Shown here: one piece after another, positions 1 through 9,383 of the stretch
Layout: each line of letters begins with the position of its first letter
Position numbering within the stretch: the first letter of the stretch is position 1
From: Verrucomicrobiota bacterium
GTDB lineage: Bacteria > Verrucomicrobiota > Verrucomicrobiia > Chthoniobacterales > UBA10450
Length of the DNA stretch: 37,281 nt
Assembly: GCA_003218375.1 (NCBI GenBank)
Contig: QHNH01000010.1
Location: 88,597 to 125,877 of the forward strand
Direction: 5' to 3'
The notes under the pieces: model-generated
What the model was told of the DNA's origin: nothing
What the model saw: the letters and a program-made list of their open reading frames with translations, nothing else
Database searches by the model: none
Position numbers and translations under genes: made by a program

Positions 1-1897
1 TCTTGATCGCGGCGAGTTCTGCGAGGGTGAATTTGGATCCGTCAGGCCGCCGTTGGGCAAACAGGTAGTACTTGATCTTGGGTTCCGTCCCTGAACCGCG
101 CACCGCGATCCGGGTCCGGTCTTCCAATTCGAAGATCAGCATTTTTTCCTTCGGGATCTCGTCGCCTTCCACGTCGTGAAAAGTTTCGGTCTCAAAATTC
201 TTCACGTGCATGACTTTTGCGCCGAGCATTTCGGAGGGCTGCGTGGCGACGTAGGACGCGAGCAGCCGCCTGATCGTCTCCGCGCCTTCGGCGCCCTCGA
301 AGGTCAGCGAGCCCGTGTACTCCTCGAAGTAACCGAACTCGGAAAAAATCTCGTCAAGCAGAGCAGTGACGGTGAACCCGACCGACTTCGCATAAGCCGC
401 GACTTCACAAAACATGATCGCCGCGCCGTTGCCGTCCTTGTCCCGAACGAAATCGCCGCCGCTGTATCCATAGCTTTCTTCACCGCCGAAAACATAGAGC
501 GATGAATGGGCGAGGCGAAGTTCCTTCGTTTTCTCTTCGCTCAAACCAACGTAGTTCTGGCGCAGCGCTTCCGGAATCCCGTGCTCGTACTTCGCCAGCT
601 TTGCGCCGATGTACTTAAAGCCGGTCAGCGTCTCGACGCAGCGCAAACCGTATTTCTCTGCGATCGTTTTCTGCAGGTCCGAGGTCACAAAGGTCTTGAT
701 GATCACGCCGCGCGACGCGTTTCCCGCATTCAAGGTCCCGCGCTCGAAAAGCGTCTTAATCCGGTAATAGGCCATTAGCGATCCGATCTGGTTCCCGGAG
801 AGCAGTTTCATTTCGCCGCTGCGGTCGCGGACCGCGATGCCCATGCGATCGCAGTCGGGATCAGTGGCGACGACGAGATCAGACTTCGTCGTCTCGGCGA
901 GCTCGACACCGAGGCGTAGGGCGGCCCCGTTCTCGGGGTTCGGAGATTGCACCGTCGGAAAATTTCCGTCGAAACGATCCTGTTCCTCGACTACCTCGAA
1001 ATTGAAACCTAGACATTTGAGCATCGGCTTAATGATGACGCCGCCGGTTCCGTGCAGTGGCGTGAAGACAATCCGCAAGTCTTTCGCGGATCGCACCAGC
1101 TCCTTGTTCAGGATCAAGGTTTCCACCCGTTCCAGGTAGGCCTCGTCCACTTCGGATCCAAGCGTCTGGAGTGCGCCTTGTCCGCCAGCTGGCTTCGCGG
1201 TGTAAGTTTCGCCGGCAATCGAATTCACCTTCGCGATGATCGCGCTGGCGTGCGGTTCGATGACCTGGGCGCCGTCGTTGAAGTAAACTTTGAATCCGTT
1301 GTCGTGCGGCGGATTGTGGCTCGCGGTGATGACGATCCCGGCGCTCGCGCCCAGGAAGCGAACCGCGAAAGACAATTCCGGCGTTGATCTCGGGCCATCG
1401 AACACGGCGGCGTCGCAACCATTCTCCGCCGCCGTTTTCGCGACCAGCTCCGCGAATTGTTTCGAGTAATGCCGCGTATCGCAGGCGATGACGATCTTCG
1501 GCTTCCCCTCGATCTTCTGCTGCGCCCGCCATTCCCGCAGATACGCCACGAGCCCCTGGGTGGCGCGGCTCACGTTGTAGAAATTCATCGCGTTCGTTCC
1601 CACGCAGGGAAATTCCGGCGGCTGATCGTCGCCCGCGTTGCCGCGCTCAGCTTTAGTGACAACCTTGCCAATCGTCCGTCCACGCAGGCCGCCGGTGCCG
1701 AACGCGAGCGTGCGAAAGAAGCGGTCGTTCAATTCCGCCCACTCTTGCGCATTCGCCAGTTCCGAAACGACCTGGCGATAAAGCGGCGATTGGGAACCGC
1801 GCATCAACGAAAGAGCGTTTGCAACTGTCGAGGCTCTCAGTTGTCCAGCCTTCCGCGCCGTTTCCAGAACGAATTCCAACTTACCATCTGCGCTCAC
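1..1897 (-). CDS. Phosphohexomutase (phosphoglucomutase/phosphomannomutase type), 3' end outside window
   Basis: Reading the minus strand from 1897 to the window edge gives an open frame of about 632 residues with the alpha-D-phosphohexomutase landmarks in order: the phosphoserine loop ITASHNPPHDN (Ser about residue 193), the metal loop DPDCDRMG (about 346-353) and the sugar-specificity loop GGEESYGYSGGD (about 471). The end GSGTEPKIKYYLF near 60-110 is the phosphate-binding domain, so only a few residues are missing. The enzyme interconverts hexose-1- and hexose-6-phosphates in the cytoplasm. I chose the GTG at 1895-1897 because homologues carry about 30 residues before the conserved region; an in-frame ATG at 1802-1804 is the alternative. 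Substrate (glucose versus mannose) cannot be decided here. Divergent from sucC. Confidence 0.9.
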   Translation of the reverse strand, partial: MSADGKLEFVLETARKAGQLRASTVANALSLMRGSQSPLYRQVVSELANAQEWAELNDRFFRTLAFGTGGLRGRTIGKVVTKAERGNAGDDQPPEFPCVGTNAMNFYNVSRATQGLVAYLREWRAQQKIEGKPKIVIACDTRHYSKQFAELVAKTAAENGCDAAVFDGPRSTPELSFAVRFLGASAGIVITASHNPPHDNGFKVYFNDGAQVIEPHASAIIAKVNSIAGETYTAKPAGGQGALQTLGSEVDEAYLERVETLILNKELVRSAKDLRIVFTPLHGTGGVIIKPMLKCLGFNFEVVEEQDRFDGNFPTVQSPNPENGAALRLGVELAETTKSDLVVATDPDCDRMGIAVRDRSGEMKLLSGNQIGSLMAYYRIKTLFERGTLNAGNASRGVIIKTFVTSDLQKTIAEKYGLRCVETLTGFKYIGAKLAKYEHGIPEALRQNYVGLSEEKTKELRLAHSSLYVFGGEESYGYSGGDFVRDKDGNGAAIMFCEVAAYAKSVGFTVTALLDEIFSEFGYFEEYTGSLTFEGAEGAETIRRLLASYVATQPSEMLGAKVMHVKNFETETFHDVEGDEIPKEKMLIFELEDRTRIAVRGSGTEPKIKYYLFAQRRPDGSKFTLAELAAIK

Positions 1898-1994
1898 TTC
1901 GCGAACTTGGCGATACCGTTCGCCATTGCAACCCGCGAAGAAAAACGATTGCCGCGCTCGCGGTTAAAAGGCTTAGTGATCGTCTGCCGCATCG
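1898..1994. promoter_or_regulatory. Divergent spacer between phosphohexomutase and sucC
   Basis: This 97-bp spacer must hold the outward promoters of both flanking genes, since they diverge. I see no clear Shine-Dalgarno sequence before either start and no convincing -35/-10 pair, so the assignment rests only on gene orientation. Confidence 0.35.
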
Positions 1995-3215
1995 ATGAAT
2001 ATTCACGAGTACCAAGCCAAGGAGCTACTCCAGAAATTCGGGGTTGCGACACCGCGAGGGAAGGCGGCTTCGACGCCGGACGAAGCAGAGCAGGCGGCGC
2101 GGGAACTGGGCACGAACAACCTCGTCGTGAAGGCGCAGATTCACGCCGGCGGCCGGGGGAAGGGAACGTTCGCGAACGGATTCAAGGGCGGCGTGCATTT
2201 ATGCAAATCGCCGGCGGAAGCGCGCGACCTCGCGGCGAAGATGCTCGGGCAAACGCTGGTCACGCATCAGACCGGCCCAGCCGGCCGGGTCGTAAACAAA
2301 GTCTTGATTGCGGAATCGGCTGAGATCGCGCGCGAAATTTATTTCGCCATCCTTCTCGATCGCGCGACCGCCGGACCAATCGTCGTGGCCAGCACCGAAG
2401 GCGGCGTTGAGATCGAAACCGTCGCGGCGAAAACCCCGGAGAAAATTCTGCGCGAGAAGATTCAGCCACTGGCGGGATTCCAGGCGCACCAGGGACGGAA
2501 ACTCGCGAAGCAATTGGGATTTGAGACTTCGCAGATGAAAGCGGCCGCGAAATTATTCGATGGTCTCTATCGCACTTTCATGGCCTGCGACTGCTCGATG
2601 CTGGAAATAAATCCGCTCATCGTCACACCCGGCGGCGAAGTGCTGGCGCTCGATGCGAAGTTCAACTTTGACGACAACGCGCTCTACCGCCATCCGGAGC
2701 TGGCCGCCCTGCGCGACATCGCCGAGGAAGATCCGCGCGAAGTCGAAGCCTCGAAGCACGGCCTGAATTACATCGGCCTCGATGGCAACATTGCCTGTCT
2801 CGTCAACGGCGCGGGGCTCGCCATGGCGACGATGGACATCATCAAGTTTTACGGCGGCAGTCCGGCGAACTTCCTGGACGTTGGCGGCGGCGCGACGGAA
2901 GAGCAGGTGACCGAAGCGTTCAAGATTCTCGTCTCCGACGCCAAGGTGAAAGCGATCCTCGTAAACATTTTTGGCGGCATCATGAAATGCGACATCATCG
3001 CGCAGGGAATTATCAACGCGGTTAAGACGGTGAAGCTGCCAGTGCCATTGGTCGTGAGGCTGGAAGGAACGAACGTCGACGCCGGGAAGAAGTTAATCGC
3101 CGAATCTGGCTTACGAGTCATCACAGCCGATGATCTGGGAGACGCCGCGCAGAAAGCCGTTCACGCGGCGAATCGTGGACGAACCGCGATCAAGGAAATG
3201 AGCAGCACAAAATGA
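1995..3215 (+). CDS. sucC: Succinate--CoA ligase, beta subunit
   Basis: A 406-residue protein, close to full length for the family. It couples succinyl-CoA cleavage to nucleoside triphosphate synthesis in the TCA cycle, as a complex with SucD. The N-terminal ATP-grasp fold opens with [12 protein letters not shown] and contains [12 protein letters not shown] (48-59). LEINPL (203-208) and [13 protein letters not shown] (220-232) lie in the nucleotide/metal site. The C-terminal CoA-ligase domain shows DVGGGAT (295-301) and [10 protein letters not shown] (324-333). The stop overlaps the next gene by ATGA, so translation is probably coupled to the VOC gene rather than directly to sucD. Confidence 0.97.
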   Translation: MNIHEYQAKELLQKFGVATPRGKAASTPDEAEQAARELGTNNLVVKAQIHAGGRGKGTFANGFKGGVHLCKSPAEARDLAAKMLGQTLVTHQTGPAGRVVNKVLIAESAEIAREIYFAILLDRATAGPIVVASTEGGVEIETVAAKTPEKILREKIQPLAGFQAHQGRKLAKQLGFETSQMKAAAKLFDGLYRTFMACDCSMLEINPLIVTPGGEVLALDAKFNFDDNALYRHPELAALRDIAEEDPREVEASKHGLNYIGLDGNIACLVNGAGLAMATMDIIKFYGGSPANFLDVGGGATEEQVTEAFKILVSDAKVKAILVNIFGGIMKCDIIAQGIINAVKTVKLPVPLVVRLEGTNVDAGKKLIAESGLRVITADDLGDAAQKAVHAANRGRTAIKEMSSTK

Positions 3216-3574
3216 AAATCAAAGAAATAGGTTTCGTCGCCATCCCAGTCACCGACATGGATCGGGCGCGGAAATTTTATGAGGGCGTCCTGGGCTTGAA
3301 GGAAATCGGCCGGTTCATGGACGGAAAGTGGATCGAATACGGGATCGGCAAGGACACGCTTTGCGTCGCGAGCATTAGCGACACCTGGACGCCGTCGGAC
3401 CAGGGAACGGGCGCGGCGCTCGAGATGGAGGACTTCGAGGAAGCGATCGCCGAGCTGAAGAAGGCGAACGTCAAATTTGCCTGGGAACCGTTCGAATCCC
3501 CGGTCTGCCATATGGCGATCGTGCAGGATCCGGACGGGAACAAAATCATCATCCACAAACTCAAATCGCCATGA
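3212..3574 (+). CDS. VOC (glyoxalase/bleomycin-resistance) family protein, copy 1
   Basis: A 120-residue single vicinal-oxygen-chelate domain. The first beta-strand [20 protein letters not shown] and the terminal [20 protein letters not shown] are typical of glyoxalase I-like folds; His and Glu residues (the CHM histidine and EMED) could bind a divalent metal. It overlaps sucC by 4 bp (ATGA) and the next VOC gene by 4 bp, so it is part of the succinyl-CoA ligase operon. Substrate unknown. Such proteins include methylmalonyl-CoA epimerase and lactoylglutathione lyase, but this short version does not clearly match either. Confidence 0.85.
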   Translation: MKIKEIGFVAIPVTDMDRARKFYEGVLGLKEIGRFMDGKWIEYGIGKDTLCVASISDTWTPSDQGTGAALEMEDFEEAIAELKKANVKFAWEPFESPVCHMAIVQDPDGNKIIIHKLKSP

Positions 3575-3927
3575 TCACAGAAGTCGCTTTCGTAGCTATT
3601 GCCGTGACCGATCCCGAGCGGGCGCGGAAGTTTTACCAGGAAACGCTGGAGCTGAAGCCCGGCCTGACTGCCATGAATGGCGGTTGGGTCGAGTATGAGC
3701 TGGGCGCGACCACGATCGGTGTCGGTTGTCATCCGGATTGGAAACCGTCCCGCGACGGAACAACGGTCGCGTTCGAAGTGGACGACATCGATGCGACGAT
3801 CGCGAAACTAAAAGAGCGCGGAGTGACGTTCGAGATGGAGAAGATCGAAACGCCCGTTTGCTGGATGGCGCAGTTCCGTGATCCGGATGGGAATCGGTTG
3901 CTTGCGCATAAGCGCAAGCAGAAATGA
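3571..3927 (+). CDS. VOC (glyoxalase/bleomycin-resistance) family protein, copy 2
   Basis: A 118-residue protein, clearly paralogous to the preceding gene: EVAFVAIAVTDPERARKFYQ matches the first strand of copy 1, and ETPVCWMAQFRDPDGNRLL matches its end. In copy 2 the CHM histidine is replaced by tryptophan (CWM), so its metal ligands may differ. VOC proteins often work as two-domain units, so the two polypeptides could form a heterodimer; that is inference. The gene begins in the ATGA overlap with copy 1 and ends 138 bp before sucD. Confidence 0.85.
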   Translation: MITEVAFVAIAVTDPERARKFYQETLELKPGLTAMNGGWVEYELGATTIGVGCHPDWKPSRDGTTVAFEVDDIDATIAKLKERGVTFEMEKIETPVCWMAQFRDPDGNRLLAHKRKQK

Positions 3928-4055
3928 CGAAGGCCGAATGTCGAATGACGAAGGAAGCCCGAATGCCGAAGCCCGAAATTAACCTCGATATGGCCGCGCA
4001 GCGTTTCGCGCTTCGAACTTCGTCATTGCTTCGTCATTCGTCATTCGTCATTCGG
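3924..4055. repeat. Inverted word-repeat in the VOC-sucD spacer
   Basis: The left part carries the words CCGAATG, TCGAATGACGAAG and CCGAAGCCCG. The right part carries their reverse complements as a tandem run of CGTCATT units (CTTCGTCATTGCTTCGTCAT and onward to 4055). The arms are imperfect and separated by about 40-70 nt. The element starts at the stop codon of the second VOC gene and ends just before sucD. It could form a large hairpin in the mRNA between the two halves of the operon. Confidence 0.75.
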
Positions 4056-4065
4056 ATTTCACATC

Positions 4066-4947
<882 letters not shown>

Positions 4948-4955
4948 CTTCGACC

Positions 4956-5183
4956 ATGACAACCGAAGAGCTGCGCGGAACCCTTCATAAAGCGCCATTC
5001 GAACCTTTCACGATGCATCTCGCAGACGGCCATTCTATCCATATTCCGCATCCCGACTTTGTTGCCTTGCGAGGTACGGACGCGGCTATTGTCACATCAC
5101 CCAAGAGTAATGCCTACGCGGTGGTAGACCTTGGGCTTGTAACGCGTTTAGAGGTTCCAGCATCTCAGCAACGGGATCAGTAA
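4956..5183 (+). CDS. Conserved hypothetical protein, 75 residues
   Basis: The frame runs on upstream through sucD, but the ATG at 4956, 8 bp after the sucD stop, gives a compact protein beginning MTTEELRGTLHKAPFEPFTM. The pattern (EELR...APFEPFTMHLADG...I.HPDFVAL) is one I associate with short uncharacterised proteins common in Planctomycetes and Verrucomicrobia. No catalytic or metal-binding motif is visible. It is cotranscribed with sucD and gltA by spacing (9 bp to gltA). Function unknown. Confidence 0.75.
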   Translation: MTTEELRGTLHKAPFEPFTMHLADGHSIHIPHPDFVALRGTDAAIVTSPKSNAYAVVDLGLVTRLEVPASQQRDQ

Positions 5184-5192
5184 ACTGAGGCT

Positions 5193-6317
5193 ATGGTTTC
5201 ACGCGGACTCGAAGGCGTCGTCGCAAACTCCACCCGCCTGAGCGACGTGCTCGGCGACAAGGGCCAGCTCATTTATTGCGGCTACGATATCAACGAGCTG
5301 GTCGGCAAAGTCAGCTACAAGGAAGTGGTCTATCTGCTTTGGCACCGAAAGCTACCGAACCGCAAGGAGCTCGACGCGTTCTTGCACGAGCTCCGCAGCC
5401 AGCGGGAGTTGCCGGGCCCGGTCATTGATTTCCTCAAGTCCGCGCCGCCTGACGCCGGGGCGATGGATGTAATGCGGACCGCCATTTCCATGCTCGGCCT
5501 GTACGATTCCGACAACGGCAAGGAAGCGACGCCGGAGATCAATCGGCGCCGGGCGACCTCGATCACCGCAAAGATCGGCGTGATCGCGGCTTATTTTCAC
5601 CGCGCGCGAAACGGCAAGTCGCTGCCGCCAGTCCGCGACGATCTGACCGAGGCCGAACATTTCCTCTATCTCATGTGCGGCGAGCCGCAGTCCAAGGAAG
5701 CGAGCGACACGCTCGACGTCGCATTCATTCTCCACGCGGACCACGGGATGAATGCTTCCACCTTCAGCGCGCGTGTCACGATCTCGACGCTGTCCGATTT
5801 CTATTCGGCAATCACGGCGGCCATCGGGACGTTGAAAGGTCCGCTGCACGGGGGCGCGAACGAGGGTGTAATCCACATGCTGGAGGAGATCGGAAGCGAA
5901 GAGAACGTGGACGCCTACGTCGAGAAACAGCTCGCCGAGAAAAAGAAGATCATGGGGATCGGCCATCGCGTTTACAAAACGCTCGATCCGCGCGCGCCGC
6001 ACTTGCGCGCCATGGCGGTGAAGCTGAGCGAAAAGCTGGGCGAACCAAAATGGATCCGGATGTCGGAACGGATCGCGGAGTTGATGAAGGAGAAAAAGAA
6101 CCTGAACGCGAACGTCGATTTCTATTCGGCCACGGTTTACTACTCGTTAGGCATTCCGACCGATTTGTTCACGCCGATCTTTGCGATCGCGCGCTGCTCC
6201 GGCTGGTGCGCGCAGGTCCTCGAACAGCTCGAGGACAATCGCCTCTACCGCCCCCTGAGCGAATACGTCGGCGAACCGGTCGGCAAGAAGGTCGTGCCGA
6301 TCGACGAGCGGCCGTAA
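5193..6317 (+). CDS. gltA: Citrate synthase
   Basis: A 374-residue citrate synthase, the shorter dimeric type. It condenses oxaloacetate and acetyl-CoA, the entry step of the TCA cycle. Catalytic residues are in place: His219 in GPLHGGANEG, His258 in GIGHRVYKT and Asp309 in NANVDFYSA. HADHGMNAST (181-190) lies in the oxaloacetate site. ATG 5193 is followed by the usual RGLEGVVANSTRLSDV start, a form also seen in methylcitrate synthases, so 2-methylcitrate synthase activity is a weaker alternative. Its position after sucCD groups two TCA steps in one operon. Confidence 0.95.
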   Translation: MVSRGLEGVVANSTRLSDVLGDKGQLIYCGYDINELVGKVSYKEVVYLLWHRKLPNRKELDAFLHELRSQRELPGPVIDFLKSAPPDAGAMDVMRTAISMLGLYDSDNGKEATPEINRRRATSITAKIGVIAAYFHRARNGKSLPPVRDDLTEAEHFLYLMCGEPQSKEASDTLDVAFILHADHGMNASTFSARVTISTLSDFYSAITAAIGTLKGPLHGGANEGVIHMLEEIGSEENVDAYVEKQLAEKKKIMGIGHRVYKTLDPRAPHLRAMAVKLSEKLGEPKWIRMSERIAELMKEKKNLNANVDFYSATVYYSLGIPTDLFTPIFAIARCSGWCAQVLEQLEDNRLYRPLSEYVGEPVGKKVVPIDERP

Positions 6318-6378
6318 TTCCCGGGACGCCGTGACGCCGCGCTCGACATTTGGAACGTGGCCGCTAATCTCGGTCCGA

Positions 6379-6747
6379 ATGAAAACGGTGGTCTTGCTGG
6401 TCCTGATGGCATTCGCGGTGCCAGGTTTCATCCGGGCGGAAACCACTGAGATCGAAGTGGTGGCCGATCCGCGGATTTACGGAGACTACCCCAAGAACTA
6501 CCAGGAGATCATCACGAAATGGCTCAACGAAACCCTGGTCGACGCGCCCAGCGCCCAGATCGAGTGGGTGGCGGCGCCGCGAGCCGGCAGTCTGCCAGAG
6601 AAAAAAAATGGGAAGGCGCTCTTCGGTTACCTCGTCGAAATCAAAGTCAATTCCCGGAACCGGTTTGGAGCTTATACGGGAATGCAGAAGCATTCGGTCC
6701 TGATTCGCGACGGCCGGGTCATCAAGGCAACGGGTTTCGCTTTCTAA
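6379..6747 (+). CDS. Secreted hypothetical protein
   Basis: A 122-residue protein from ATG 6379 (a longer frame begins at 6331 but places 16 polar residues before the signal). MKTVVLLVLMAFAVPGFIRA is a Sec signal peptide with predicted cleavage after AEA-like RAE. The mature part is about 100 residues, beta-rich, ending KATGFAF. I do not recognise the family. It directly precedes the next gene (TAA then ATG with no gap), so the two are probably translated together. Confidence 0.7.
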   Translation: MKTVVLLVLMAFAVPGFIRAETTEIEVVADPRIYGDYPKNYQEIITKWLNETLVDAPSAQIEWVAAPRAGSLPEKKNGKALFGYLVEIKVNSRNRFGAYTGMQKHSVLIRDGRVIKATGFAF

Positions 6748-7290
6748 ATGAAACGGGCGCGCCATTCCAATTGCAAAGGTGAGGGAGGGGTCGGCATTTG
6801 GATCATCGTCCTGTTCATTCTCGCGGGTGTGGGCTGGTTCATGTATTCATCGCGGCGTGATGCGGATCGAGGGGGACGCGCTTTCGCCGCGGAACTCGGG
6901 CGAAGACTGGCGGTCGATTATGACGAAAGATTTTTGCTGATGCACCTCAGTCCGGAAAACCAGGCGGCCCATCTGCCCGCCTGGCGTGAACGGCTGATGA
7001 AGAACTTGCGGAGCTTCGGTCCACTCGCAAAACCGGTTGAGACGACCGGCGACATTCAGTTCAGCTCCCACTTCTTCGATCCGCACGGCACATTTGTTTC
7101 GCAATTAACCTACCCGACGATGACGGCGCACTTCGATCTTAGCATTTCGAAGGGCAATGCCGGATGGCGGATCGATGAGCTTAACCTGATCTGGAATCCT
7201 CCGCCGGCGCCAAGCCCGTCGCCGACCCCGGCTGTCGCAGCGAGCCCGACTCCGTCGCCCACGCCGGAGAAGCGGAAGAAGCGAGGATAG
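6748..7290 (+). CDS. Membrane-anchored hypothetical protein with Pro-rich tail
   Basis: A 180-residue protein with one transmembrane helix (GIWIIVLFILAGVGWFMY, about 16-33), then a roughly 120-residue domain, and a low-complexity C-terminus of Ser-Pro-Thr repeats ending in the basic KRKKRG. It starts at the base after the stop of the previous gene. The layout (short cytoplasmic N-terminus, anchor, periplasmic domain, flexible tail) suggests a cell-envelope role, but no family is recognised. Confidence 0.7.
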   Translation: MKRARHSNCKGEGGVGIWIIVLFILAGVGWFMYSSRRDADRGGRAFAAELGRRLAVDYDERFLLMHLSPENQAAHLPAWRERLMKNLRSFGPLAKPVETTGDIQFSSHFFDPHGTFVSQLTYPTMTAHFDLSISKGNAGWRIDELNLIWNPPPAPSPSPTPAVAASPTPSPTPEKRKKRG

Positions 7291-7323
7291 AAGATCGAGG
7301 ATTGAGGATGGCGAAGAGAGTCT

Positions 7324-7938
7324 CTAAAGCAGGAGACGCTCTAACGAATCGAGGCAGAGCTGCGACCAAGTCTCGAGGTTGTCGCGGAGCGCGAGGAGCT
7401 GTTCCCGGTTCAAGAACGAGAGATTCGTGATCATAGCTTCGCGTTTCTGCACTTTTGGTTCAGCCAGGCGGAAGACGTGGACGATGCCGAGATGGACGCG
7501 GCCCACCTCAGTTGCGTCGTCATTCAAAAGCGCAACGATCCGGTCTTCGAAAGGCGATTCGATTTTGATTTCTTCGTTCACTTCGCGTTCCACCCCGGCG
7601 CGATAAGCCTGTTCATCCCAGGCGAAGAGCGATTCGTCGGTATCGTTCATATGGCCGCCGATGCCGATCGAGCCTTTCGCGACCAGGCGCTGTTCGCCGG
7701 CTTTCTTGCCGCGGACGTAATGCAGGACCGTGTCGCCATGGGCGATCACTGCGTAGGGAATGATCTGCTTGTGCGACGGATCGGTTTCGGCCTGGGCGCG
7801 GGGCAGGAAAAAATTGTTCCCGCGCGAGAGCAGAGCGCGCAGATATTTGTCCGGCTCGAAATTCAGGCCCTGAAAACTGCCGAGCTCATCGAACAGACTT
7901 CGCCTAACGACCAGGACGTTTTCGGCGGGATGGCCCAC
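7324..7938 (-). CDS. Nudix-like hydrolase
   Basis: A 204-residue protein with a diverged Nudix box: GIGGHMNDTD, then the core AGVEREVNEEI, which keeps the REVNEE helix that binds metal in Nudix pyrophosphatases. An N-terminal extension of about 90 residues (MGHPAENVLVVRRSLFDEL) precedes the box. Some database relatives are called phosphoesterases. Substrate unknown. It is convergent with the 6748 gene (33 bp apart) and lies 2 bp downstream of the PagL-like gene on the same strand. Confidence 0.75.
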   Translation of the reverse strand: MGHPAENVLVVRRSLFDELGSFQGLNFEPDKYLRALLSRGNNFFLPRAQAETDPSHKQIIPYAVIAHGDTVLHYVRGKKAGEQRLVAKGSIGIGGHMNDTDESLFAWDEQAYRAGVEREVNEEIKIESPFEDRIVALLNDDATEVGRVHLGIVHVFRLAEPKVQKREAMITNLSFLNREQLLALRDNLETWSQLCLDSLERLLL

Positions 7939-7940
7939 TG

Positions 7941-8561
7941 TTAAAAGACGTAGGTCACGCCGATTTGCGGTCCCAGGAGGTTAACGCTGGGATTGGGATC
8001 GGTCTGGGCGGCATTGGAAAGATGCTGATAAAGAACGCCCACGTTCCATTTCCAATGGTCGTTTACTTTGTAGGAAACGCCGACGGCGGTGAGAATATTG
8101 AAAGTGAAATCCTGGCCTTGCGCGCCAAAGACGTTCGCGTGGCTATCGAGCCAGCCGAGGCCGACGCCACCCGAGACGTACGGGACGAAACGCGCCCCTG
8201 GCTTCGCGAAATTGTAACGGAAACCCAGCGAGATACCGAAGTAACGGTTCTCCGGCCCGCGCGTGAACGGCTCGGCCATGAGGATGGCGTAGACCTGGTT
8301 GTAGCCCTGGAGCCAACTGTCGCGCTCGATCACGCCCCAGCGCCAGCGCGCGGTGAAAAATTGTGCGGGCACTTCGTAGCTGTTCGGGTTGCCGATGATG
8401 CCCACCATGTAAGCTGTCTCCGACGACACCTCGAAATTCGGCGCGTCCACCATTTCCGAGGAGCTGAAATGCGTCGAGATGCGGTCACCCGCGGCGCGCG
8501 CCAGCGGCGCGAACAGACCGAGAAGCGAAATCAGGATTGCGGTCCGAGAAAATTTCATCAA
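7941..8561 (-). CDS. PagL-like outer-membrane protein (putative lipid A deacylase)
   Basis: A 206-residue protein with a signal peptide (LISLLGLFAPLARA, cleavage near residue 23) and alternating beta-barrel strands ending in the C-terminal Phe (IGVTYVF) expected of outer-membrane proteins. Near the C-terminus VLYQHLSNA matches the His-x-Ser-Asn catalytic motif of PagL lipid A 3-O-deacylases. FGISLGFRYNF and FVPYVSGGVGLG are typical barrel strands. If active, it would trim lipid A acyl chains. Other small barrel proteins share the fold, so the enzymatic call is tentative. Confidence 0.65.
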   Translation of the reverse strand: MMKFSRTAILISLLGLFAPLARAAGDRISTHFSSSEMVDAPNFEVSSETAYMVGIIGNPNSYEVPAQFFTARWRWGVIERDSWLQGYNQVYAILMAEPFTRGPENRYFGISLGFRYNFAKPGARFVPYVSGGVGLGWLDSHANVFGAQGQDFTFNILTAVGVSYKVNDHWKWNVGVLYQHLSNAAQTDPNPSVNLLGPQIGVTYVF

Positions 8562-8628
8562 AGAGCGGCAACAATATTGCGAGTCGCTTCAATTGCAATT
8601 TATCGGACGCTCTGGCACGCTTGGCCTT

Positions 8629-9297
8629 ATGAAAACCGTTATCGCGTCCGTTATTTCGTTGTTCGTGCTCTTGGCAGCGGAGGCGCCGGCCGAGGAAGCC
8701 CCGGCGAACTTGCCGCCAGTCGCCGTCGATCTTTGGAAGGCAAGTGGGGGCGACAACTGGTCGAAGGTCAAGGAGATCGATTTCAATTTCGTCGTCGAAC
8801 AGGATGGCAAACAGCTCTTCAGCGCGGCCCACCGCTGGAACGTCGCGGCGATGACCGACGCCGTGAAATGGAAAGACAAAGAAGGCAAGGATCACGACGT
8901 GACCGCGAACCTTTCGAAGCCGGCCACGGAAGGCGAGGAGAAGACTGCGTTCGCGCGCTGGGTGAACGATTCCTACTGGCTGCTCGCGCCGCTCAAGATT
9001 CGCGACGCCGGCGTGAAAGTGGAGGCGGGCGGGCCGAAGGATCTCAACGGCACGAGCGTGGAAACGATCAACCTGAGTTTCGACAAGGTTGGGTTAACGC
9101 CAACGGATCGGTACGTTCTCTACATCGACCCGCAAACGAAACTGCCGAAGGCGTGGGATTACATCCCGCAGAGTGGAAACGGATTGCAGGCGACCTGGGA
9201 AAAATTTCAAAACTTCGGCGGCTTGAATCTCGCGACCGAACACAATTTCAATGGCAAGTCGATCAAGCTAACGGATATCAAAGTAGTCACGCAGTAG
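8629..9297 (+). CDS. Secreted hypothetical protein
   Basis: A 222-residue protein from ATG 8629. The frame is open from 8479, but only this start exposes the signal peptide MKTVIASVISLFVLLAAEAP. The mature part is beta-rich (WSKVKEIDFNFVVEQDGK; YVLYIDPQTKLPKAWDY) and has the look of the LolA/DUF6503-type half-barrels that bind lipids, but that resemblance is impressionistic. It diverges from the PagL-like gene with 67 bp between starts. Confidence 0.65.
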   Translation: MKTVIASVISLFVLLAAEAPAEEAPANLPPVAVDLWKASGGDNWSKVKEIDFNFVVEQDGKQLFSAAHRWNVAAMTDAVKWKDKEGKDHDVTANLSKPATEGEEKTAFARWVNDSYWLLAPLKIRDAGVKVEAGGPKDLNGTSVETINLSFDKVGLTPTDRYVLYIDPQTKLPKAWDYIPQSGNGLQATWEKFQNFGGLNLATEHNFNGKSIKLTDIKVVTQ

Positions 9298-9301
9298 GCT
9301 C

Positions 9302-9383
9302 TTCTGTAGCCGCCGCTCTGTGAGCGGCGTGGAGGTGCAACATGGTCTTCTCTCGCGCGCCTCACAGAGGCGCGGCTACAGAA
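9302..9383. repeat. CTGTAG palindrome, copy 1
   Basis: Outer arms TTCTGTAGCCGC and GCGGCTACAGAA are perfect reverse complements. Inside each arm is a smaller hairpin, GCCGCTCTGTGAGCGGC on the left and GCGCCTCACAGAGGCGC on the right. The element fills the gap between convergent genes and its last bases supply the stop codon TAG (9376-9378, minus) of the pseudouridine synthase. Likely acts as a bidirectional transcription stop, by inference. Confidence 0.85.

Noticed and set aside
1457-2323. 288-codon plus-strand frame over the phosphohexomutase 5' end and sucC
   Set aside because: It spans two recognisable genes in the wrong frames.
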